From: JBBPYR01 sp038199755
Lineage (GTDB): Bacteria > Chloroflexota > Ktedonobacteria > Ktedonobacterales > Ktedonobacteraceae
Length of the DNA stretch: 53,978 bases
Assembly (NCBI GenBank): GCA_038199755.1
Contig: JBBPYR010000187.1
Span: 1-53,978 of the forward strand
Direction of reading: 5' to 3'
Part shown: positions 48,913 through 53,978 of the stretch, piece after piece
Layout of the letters: every line of letters starts with the position of its first letter
Position numbering within the stretch: the first letter of the stretch is position 1
Program-made: the position numbers and the translations under genes
Notes under the pieces: model-generated
What the model saw: only the letters and a program-made list of their open reading frames with translations
The model's database searches: none
What the model was told of the DNA's origin: nothing

Positions 48913-49681
48913 TCGCTCACACCAGACAGTTTATCCCATTATCAACAAGTATACTGTAAAAGAGCTAAATACGCGGTCCGAGGTTCTCCCATCCGCCTCA
49001 ATAATTGCTCAAGATTTGCTCCTCTCTGTTTGTTACACTTGTTTCACTTGTTGCAGTTTTCAGAGGCTGGCAAAACCGTCGCAGGAAGCGGCAAAGCACC
49101 GATTGTTACACTTGTTTCACTTGTTTTAGTTTTTAGAGAGCGGTTGCACGTTCAGTGGGAAAATGCTGCGACTGAAAGAGTAGGTCGCTGAGGACGAGGC
49201 TGCCGTGGATAGGATCGGGCCGAACCACCCCTATTTATCTCTATCGACCCCCGCAAACCGTTTGGATAGGTCTTATTCGCTTGATGTGTTCATTCTTATG
49301 AGCACATCTCTACTAGTGCAGCGTATGAACACCATCACACACCCAAAAAACAGCAGCGAAGCTTCCTTTCCGCCCACCTGACGCGCAGCGTCTTCCTTGC
49401 ATTCTGTCTGAGCGATAGCGCACTCCTCTCCGTCTGAAACGGAGCTCTCGCTCCTACGCTGCGCGTCATCAGACGGAGAGGAGTGCGCTTCGCTCAGCCC
49501 ATCGGAAAGGTAGCTACGCTTCGCGTCATCAGACAGAGAAGAGGTAGCTTCGCTCAGGCAGGATGCAAGGAAGCTACGCTCGCCATGCAAAAAGTGACGC
49601 ACATACATGTAAAAAATGACGCATATCCAAACAAAACAGGGTCCAGAGCAAAACCGGAGCTTTTCAGATATGCCAGTTTGC
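48913..49681. repeat. Non-coding repeat-rich region
   Basis: Two identical 23-bp direct repeats beginning TTGTTACACTTGTTTCACTT (49030-49052 and 49103-49125), 73 bp apart, each followed by a similar AGTTTT-AGAG segment. Further right, ~45-bp direct repeats at 49454-49497 and 49514-49557 (CGCGTCATCAGAC..TTCGCTCAG) and an inverted copy at 49408-49437. Reading frames across this part encode only the repeat (LSEATSS, SDDAKRS) and are not convincing genes. Nothing else recognised. Confidence 0.75.
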
Positions 49682-50527
49682 TCAGTGCGAACCGAGAAAA
49701 TCGAGCAGCAGGGCATTCACCTGCTCTGGCGCGGCATCTGGAAGCCAATGCCCGACTCCATCGAGACGCTCATAACGCCAGGGTCCTTTAACATACTCGT
49801 TGGAGTAAATCATCTGACTCTCTGACATTGCAAAGTCTTTACTACCCCATATGCCCATGGTTGGACACTGAATAAGTGGCACTTCCCCGATCCCATCAGC
49901 TCCCACGGCACTTGGGGAAATGTTCGCTCGATACAGATTCAAGCTTGCGGCCAATGCTCCTGGCCGCGACAAATCCTCAATATAATGGTCGATCTCTCCC
50001 TGCCCAGCCAAAAATGCGCGAAATGCCGCCCAATCGTTTCGGGGCAAGACGGTCTCAGCGACTCCTGGGAAGAGGAACCAGAGGAAATACCAGTGTTGCT
50101 CCCACTGTTTGAGGCCATCATATTTTGCGGCACCGGGATGACCAACTGACAGAGCCACCAGTTGCTCAACCTGGGTCGGGAAATATGTCGCAAATTGCCA
50201 AGCGATGGCCGCCCCCCAATCATGTCCGACCAAGCGAATGCGCTCAACACCAAGTGTTGCCAGTAGCCCCTTCAAATCGCCCAGAAGCGTCGCAACCTTA
50301 TATGCCTCTACCTCTTCAGGTCGGTCAGATTGTCCAAAACCGCGTAGGTCGGGTGCGATGACACGATAGCCAGCATCGACCAAGGCAGGAATCTGGTGCC
50401 GCCAGATATGGCAGGAGTCGGGCCAGCCATGAACGAGTAAGACAGCCGGGCCGCTACCGCGATCAACCACACGAAACGTCAGGCCATTCACCTGAACGCG
50501 CCGCTCACCCTCATATGAATTCGTCAT
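49682..50527 (-). CDS. Epoxide hydrolase-like alpha/beta hydrolase
   Basis: 281 residues. HGWP (33-36) is the oxyanion-site motif of epoxide hydrolases; the nucleophile elbow GHDWG has D103 in place of Ser, which marks epoxide hydrolases and haloalkane dehalogenases. Cap region is Trp/Tyr rich (KQWEQHWYFLWFLFPG). Acid in GIWGSKD and His in GVGHWLPDAAPEQ. No signal peptide. Soluble epoxide hydrolase is the better fit because of HGWP and the cap; dehalogenase cannot be excluded. Its end abuts the repeat-rich region. AAGGATGAAAC precedes the ATG. Confidence 0.88.
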   Translation of the reverse strand: MTNSYEGERRVQVNGLTFRVVDRGSGPAVLLVHGWPDSCHIWRHQIPALVDAGYRVIAPDLRGFGQSDRPEEVEAYKVATLLGDLKGLLATLGVERIRLVGHDWGAAIAWQFATYFPTQVEQLVALSVGHPGAAKYDGLKQWEQHWYFLWFLFPGVAETVLPRNDWAAFRAFLAGQGEIDHYIEDLSRPGALAASLNLYRANISPSAVGADGIGEVPLIQCPTMGIWGSKDFAMSESQMIYSNEYVKGPWRYERLDGVGHWLPDAAPEQVNALLLDFLGSH

Positions 50528-50701
50528 GTTTCATCCTTTACAAACTACTCAGAAATAAGGGAAACCAAAATCTTGTCTATGCATTAGATCATCCTGCTAC
50601 ACTGTAGCAAATTTGGCTTCCATCCGCAACATCGACGCCTACAATACATCGCCCCTGCCGTTTGACAGGCTAAAAGTTCTAAAATTATTCATGGAAATCT
50701 A

Positions 50702-50738
50702 TTTACGTTTGATGGAATTAATGATATAATACCATCAA
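50702..50738 (+). promoter_or_regulatory. Promoter with flanking inverted repeat before CheY-like gene
   Basis: TTTACG (50702-50707), 17-bp spacer, TATAAT (50725-50730). The -10 is enclosed by TTGATGG (50709-50715) and CCATCAA (50732-50738), a possible operator. Confidence 0.55.
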
Positions 50739-50789
50739 GTTACTAGAATACAGCAACCACTTCATTCTTAAAGAGGAGGATTACATGTC

Positions 50790-51173
50790 ATGGTTCCTCT
50801 TATTCTCGTTCTTGACGATGACCAATCGATACTTGACTTGTATCAACTAGTATTGGAAGAAGAGGGATACCGTGTTCATCTCGTGAAAATTGCTTTTGAA
50901 AAGGTTCAAGAAATTGAAGCGATTCATCCCGATCTCATTATTCTCGATCTCAAAATGAATAGTCACACGGATGGCTTCCTCTTGTTACAGAAACTGAAAA
51001 TGTACCGCCCAACCAAGGACATTCCTGTTATTGTCTGCACCGCTGGTCTAGAGATGATACAAGAGCAAGAAGAAATCTACAGGCAAAAGGGTATTCCCAT
51101 TCTCTATAAACCGTTTGACCTGGATGAACTGCTCGTGTTCGTTCGTCAAGCACTTTCCGCACAAAGTAATTAG
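50790..51173 (+). CDS. Single-domain response regulator (CheY-like)
   Basis: 127 residues, receiver domain only: acidic D9-D10-D11, phospho-acceptor D53 in LIILDLKMNSHTDGF, Thr/Ser at 84 (CTAG) and K107 in ILYKPFDLDEL. No output domain, so it acts by protein contact or as a phosphorelay intermediate. ATG 50790 is ten bases after GAGGAGG; an overlapping out-of-frame ATG at 50785 gives no receiver. No kinase in the neighbourhood. Confidence 0.9.
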   Translation: MVPLILVLDDDQSILDLYQLVLEEEGYRVHLVKIAFEKVQEIEAIHPDLIILDLKMNSHTDGFLLLQKLKMYRPTKDIPVIVCTAGLEMIQEQEEIYRQKGIPILYKPFDLDELLVFVRQALSAQSN

Positions 51174-51270
51174 AGAGTGTTATCTTTTGAAGGTAACGAT
51201 ATACCCCTTATTTTTGAAAATGGGAAAGCAACACCCACCCCTCTTTTGCCCTCTGTGGTACAATACCCCC

Positions 51271-51738
51271 ATGCGGAACGAACTATTAGTATGGTTTGCG
51301 CGCGAGGGACTGTTGCTCACCTACGCCTCCTCTGCGAACGACGATCCAGAGCATGATGAGGTGAAGGTCACGGTGAAGACACCAGTGCTGGCGTTGAGCC
51401 GCGCACGCGATGATTGGCGCGAATGCCCCGATCCGGTGCTGTTCGGCTACCCCGAAGAGAGCCTGGACATGATGCTGTTGGACGATATGCACCAGTTTGT
51501 CCTGCAATGGTTTGAGCGGGCCGTGGCAGCAGAGATGGCCCGCTGCTTCGTCTGCAATCAACTATTGGACATGGGCGCGGAAAAGCCGTGGGACGCCGTG
51601 TTTGTCTCGGACCCACTCTTCTGCTGGCTGCTCGTCCACTTCGACTGCAAACGCTATCTCACCCGTGATCTTAAAGGGCGCAACCCCTTCGAGGTCATCA
51701 CCAGCCCACCCGAATTCTTTGATTTGCGTGTCTCATAA
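51271..51738 (+). CDS. Hypothetical protein, possibly leaderless
   Basis: 155 residues starting MRNELLVWFAREGLLLTYAS. No recognised domain; a CFVCNQLL CxxC near residue 94 and an acidic segment ANDDPEHDEV. ATG 51271 is chosen because TACAAT (51259-51264) lies exactly seven bases upstream, the spacing of a leaderless transcript; the in-frame ATG at 51220 has no ribosome site either. It is followed 45 bp later by polX. Confidence 0.6.
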   Translation: MRNELLVWFAREGLLLTYASSANDDPEHDEVKVTVKTPVLALSRARDDWRECPDPVLFGYPEESLDMMLLDDMHQFVLQWFERAVAAEMARCFVCNQLLDMGAEKPWDAVFVSDPLFCWLLVHFDCKRYLTRDLKGRNPFEVITSPPEFFDLRVS

Positions 51739-51783
51739 CGCCCCTATATGGGCCAAAGTATACATGTCTATAGGAAGATCACG

Positions 51784-53541
51784 ATGGATAAAAACCAGAT
51801 CGCGACCCTGCTTGAAGATATTGCAGCCCTGCTGGCTCTCAAAGAGGGTGCCAGCGTCTTTGAGGTGCGGGCATACGAGAATGCCGCACGCGCCATCAGC
51901 TCGCTTGACGGCGACATCAACGTCTTGGCACAGGATGGCAAGCTCAAAGGCACCCCTGGCCTGGGACCCAAAACCTTGAAAATTATTGAAGAGGCCATCG
52001 AGACAGGTCAGATCAACTATTACGATGAATTGCGTGCGGCAACCCCACAGGTCAAGCTAGACATGCTGCGTATTCAAGGGCTTGGTCCGAAGAAGATCAA
52101 TGCCATCTATGAGCACCTGCACGTGAATAGTATCGCCGAGCTAGAGCAGGCCTGCAAGGATGATAAGGTCGCACACCTACCCAGCTTCGGCAAGAAGACG
52201 CAGGACAAAATTCTGCAAGGCATCGCGCACCTGGCTCAGCACGCCGGACGCTTCCTCTATCCCGTCGCCGAAGACGAAGCCGAGCGCATACGGGCAGCCC
52301 TGGCAAACTTCCCCGGCATCGTGCGCTTGCAGGTCGCGGGCAGCCTGCGCCGCCGCCGCGAAACCGTCAAAGACATCGACATGGTGGCAAGCGTGTCAGA
52401 CGATGCAGGCATTGAGGCGCGCCGTGCCATCATGCAGCAATTCACCGAACAGCCCTCGGTGCAGGCCATCACCGGCAAGGGGGATACCAAGTCGAGCGTC
52501 AATTTGAGTAGCGGCATCTCGATGGATCTGCGCGTCGTCAATGATAGCCAGTTCCCCTACACGCTGCACCACTTTAGCGGCTCCCGCGAACACCATATCG
52601 CCCTGCGCCGCCGCGCCCTCAGCATGAACATAACCATTAACGACTACGGCATATTTCGCGGCAAAGAGCCAATAGCGAGCGAACTCATCCCCTGCCAAAA
52701 CGAGGCCGACCTGTATGCCGCGCTCGGACTGGCCTATATTGAGCCAGAACTGCGCGAAGACATGGGCGAGATCGAGGCAGCCGCCAACGGCACACTACCC
52801 GTATTGCTCAAAGAGAGCGACCTGCTCGGCGTGCTACACGCCCACTCCACCTGGAGCGATGGCCAAAGCACCATTCGCGAGATGGCCGAAGCCTGCATCG
52901 AACGCGGCTATAGCTACCTCGGCCTGACCGACCACAGCAAGCTAGCCGCCTATGCCAACGGCCTGACCGAAGACCGTCTGCGCCAGCAGGGAGAGGAGGT
53001 TGACCGCCTCAACGAAGAATTTCAGGGTCGCCTGTACATCCTCAAGGGCAGCGAGTGCGACATCTTGCGCGATGGCTCGCTCGACTTTGACGACAAAACC
53101 CTAGCCACGCTCGATTTTGTGGTTGCCTCCATTCACAGCAACTTCAACCTGCCAGCGGAGGAGCAGACCAAACGCATGCTCAAGGCCATCGCCAATCCTT
53201 ACGTCGATATCATCGGCCACCCCACGGGCCGCATCCTGCTGGGTCGCTCAGGCTACGAACTCGACATGGAGGCCGTTATCGAAGCCGCCATCCAGCACAA
53301 TGTCTGCATCGAAGTCAACGCCCATCCATCGCGTCTCGACATCGACTGGCGTCTGTTGCGCCGTGCCCGCGACAAAGGTATGAAAACCTCCATCGATCCC
53401 GACGCGCACGTCACCAGCGGCATCGATGTCATGCGCTACGGCGTCGGCGTCGCCCGCAAAGGCTGGATTCGCGCCAGCGATGTCCTCAACGCCATGCCCC
53501 TACAAGACCTGCAAGCCTATTTCCGCGCCCGGCGCCACTGA
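51784..53541 (+). CDS. polX: DNA polymerase/3'-5' exonuclease PolX
   Basis: 585 residues from ATG 51784, with AGGAAG six bases upstream. N-terminal 8-kDa and helix-hairpin-helix parts (GTPGLGPKTLKII, 57-69; IQGLGPKKINAIY, 97-109), the polymerase X palm with GSLRRRRETVKDIDM (186-200; metal ligands D197 and D199) and D248 in SMDLR, then a C-terminal PHP domain with LHAHSTWSDG (351-360) and LTDHSK. The PHP part gives the exonuclease and AP-endonuclease activity. Length and order match bacterial PolX used in base-excision repair. Firm. Confidence 0.96.
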   Translation: MDKNQIATLLEDIAALLALKEGASVFEVRAYENAARAISSLDGDINVLAQDGKLKGTPGLGPKTLKIIEEAIETGQINYYDELRAATPQVKLDMLRIQGLGPKKINAIYEHLHVNSIAELEQACKDDKVAHLPSFGKKTQDKILQGIAHLAQHAGRFLYPVAEDEAERIRAALANFPGIVRLQVAGSLRRRRETVKDIDMVASVSDDAGIEARRAIMQQFTEQPSVQAITGKGDTKSSVNLSSGISMDLRVVNDSQFPYTLHHFSGSREHHIALRRRALSMNITINDYGIFRGKEPIASELIPCQNEADLYAALGLAYIEPELREDMGEIEAAANGTLPVLLKESDLLGVLHAHSTWSDGQSTIREMAEACIERGYSYLGLTDHSKLAAYANGLTEDRLRQQGEEVDRLNEEFQGRLYILKGSECDILRDGSLDFDDKTLATLDFVVASIHSNFNLPAEEQTKRMLKAIANPYVDIIGHPTGRILLGRSGYELDMEAVIEAAIQHNVCIEVNAHPSRLDIDWRLLRRARDKGMKTSIDPDAHVTSGIDVMRYGVGVARKGWIRASDVLNAMPLQDLQAYFRARRH

Positions 53542-53701
53542 TGAATACGCTCGTATGGAACCCTCCGTTTCCGTAGGGGCGGGGGAGGACGTGGACGAGG
53601 GGATGGGACCCTCTGGGTCGCCCGTGGGGTGGGGCAAACGCATCTGCCACCAACGTTTTACCCATTGCAAAGGCAATGACAATACCCGACAAATAACGCA
53701 G

Positions 53702-53861
53702 GGCATCCCTTTACGGGTGCCCTTGCCACCAACGATTCCCGTTTTATTTCGTCAATGTGCATTTATGACGCCCTTGCCCGCCCACGGATACGCATCGGGC
53801 AATGGTTTTGCTGTGGGCATGAGGGTACACATGTCAACGGGTACGTGGGCGTCATAAATGC
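53702..53861. repeat. Intergenic repeats after polX
   Basis: 53702-53723 is a copy of the GGGCATCCCTTTACGGGTGC family (palindromic). 53759-53861 is bounded by a perfect 15-bp inverted repeat, GCATTTATGACGCCC (53759-53773) and GGGCGTCATAAATGC (53847-53861), matching the inner end of the element at 48108-48371. A GTAGGGGC fragment is at 53573. The rest of 53542-53892 shows no gene. Confidence 0.7.
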
Positions 53862-53892
53862 TGTCTTTTACCCACATCTCTCAAGGTCATCA

Positions 53893-53978
53893 ATGGCAAG
53901 CCAGATGACAGGCCGAGCGAGATTCTATACCATTCTCATGGATGACCTCGAACTCATCCTTCGCGATTGGCTTTTGAA
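53893..53978 (+). CDS. Possible start of a gene running off the window
   Basis: From ATG 53893 the frame reads MASQMTGRARFYTILMDDLE then LILRDWLL and stays open to the window end (28 codons). The ribosome site is poor and the visible part is too short to identify. Confidence 0.3.
   Translation, partial: MASQMTGRARFYTILMDDLELILRDWLL

Noticed and set aside
49273..49716. Minus-strand 147-residue reading frame
   Set aside because: It translates the local repeats (LSEATSS, SDDAKRS) and a Cys/Phe-rich flank; no domain and no ribosome site support.

Overview
The window is a stretch of bacterial chromosome, about 54 kb, of moderate GC, almost entirely coding on both strands with short intergenic gaps. 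The division and cell-wall cluster, the many multi-domain proteins with glutamine-, serine- and proline-rich tails, and the abundant short GTAGGGGC-type palindromic repeats between genes point to a Chloroflexota bacterium, most likely of the Ktedonobacteria. That lineage call is inference from style and family resemblance; there is no rRNA here to confirm it.

Layout. 1-3.6 kb: the N-terminal fragment of an IS607-type recombinase, a SUKH (SMI1/KNR4) protein, then a leftward operon of ECF sigma factor, anti-sigma-like protein and small mechanosensitive channel, and a DUF4332-like helix-hairpin-helix protein. 3.8-18.7 kb: a dcw cluster, mraZ-rsmH-ftsL-ftsI-orf-ftsW-murG-murC-murB-ftsQ-ftsA-ftsZ, lacking mraY, murD, murE, murF and ddl. 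It is preceded by DnaA-box-like sites and a 10-bp-phased array of MraZ boxes, and is interrupted by short palindromic repeats. 18.7-25 kb: two glycosyltransferases (GT4 type and MGDG-synthase/GT28 type), an alpha/beta hydrolase, and a 974-residue triple-FHA ABC transporter. 25-29.4 kb: a membrane-protein pair with a YtkA-like partner, a ribbon-helix-helix regulator with a long palindromic operator on its promoter, a PHB-depolymerase-family esterase and a BON-domain membrane protein. 29.5-35.4 kb: tgt, a LipM-like octanoyltransferase, two TIM-barrel isomerase/epimerase-like proteins and a divergent phosphoglucose-isomerase-like protein.

35.7-46.3 kb: an APC permease, an NCS1-type purine/cytosine permease, a heme-binding GlcG/HbpS-like protein coupled to a membrane protein, a DAHP synthase gene (aroF), an ANTAR response regulator, a PSP1/RicT-like protein with a cysteine-rich tail, a band-7 membrane protein and a small membrane protein. 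46.5-53.9 kb: a methylase-MazG fusion, an HNH-like protein, repeat-rich non-coding DNA, an epoxide-hydrolase-like enzyme, a CheY-like receiver, a hypothetical protein and PolX (polymerase X plus PHP).

The most interesting element is the leader of aroF. A consensus promoter is followed by a 26-codon reading frame whose centre reads FSFYYWF, then a strong hairpin and a rho-independent terminator directly before aroF. This has the layout of a ribosome-mediated attenuator sensing all three aromatic amino acids. Other points worth a second look are the MraZ operator array, the Walker-A change in MurC, the PGI-like protein without the usual SKSGTT loop, repeats that supply stop codons to dcw genes, the RHH operator-promoter, and two related terminal-inverted-repeat elements near the right end.
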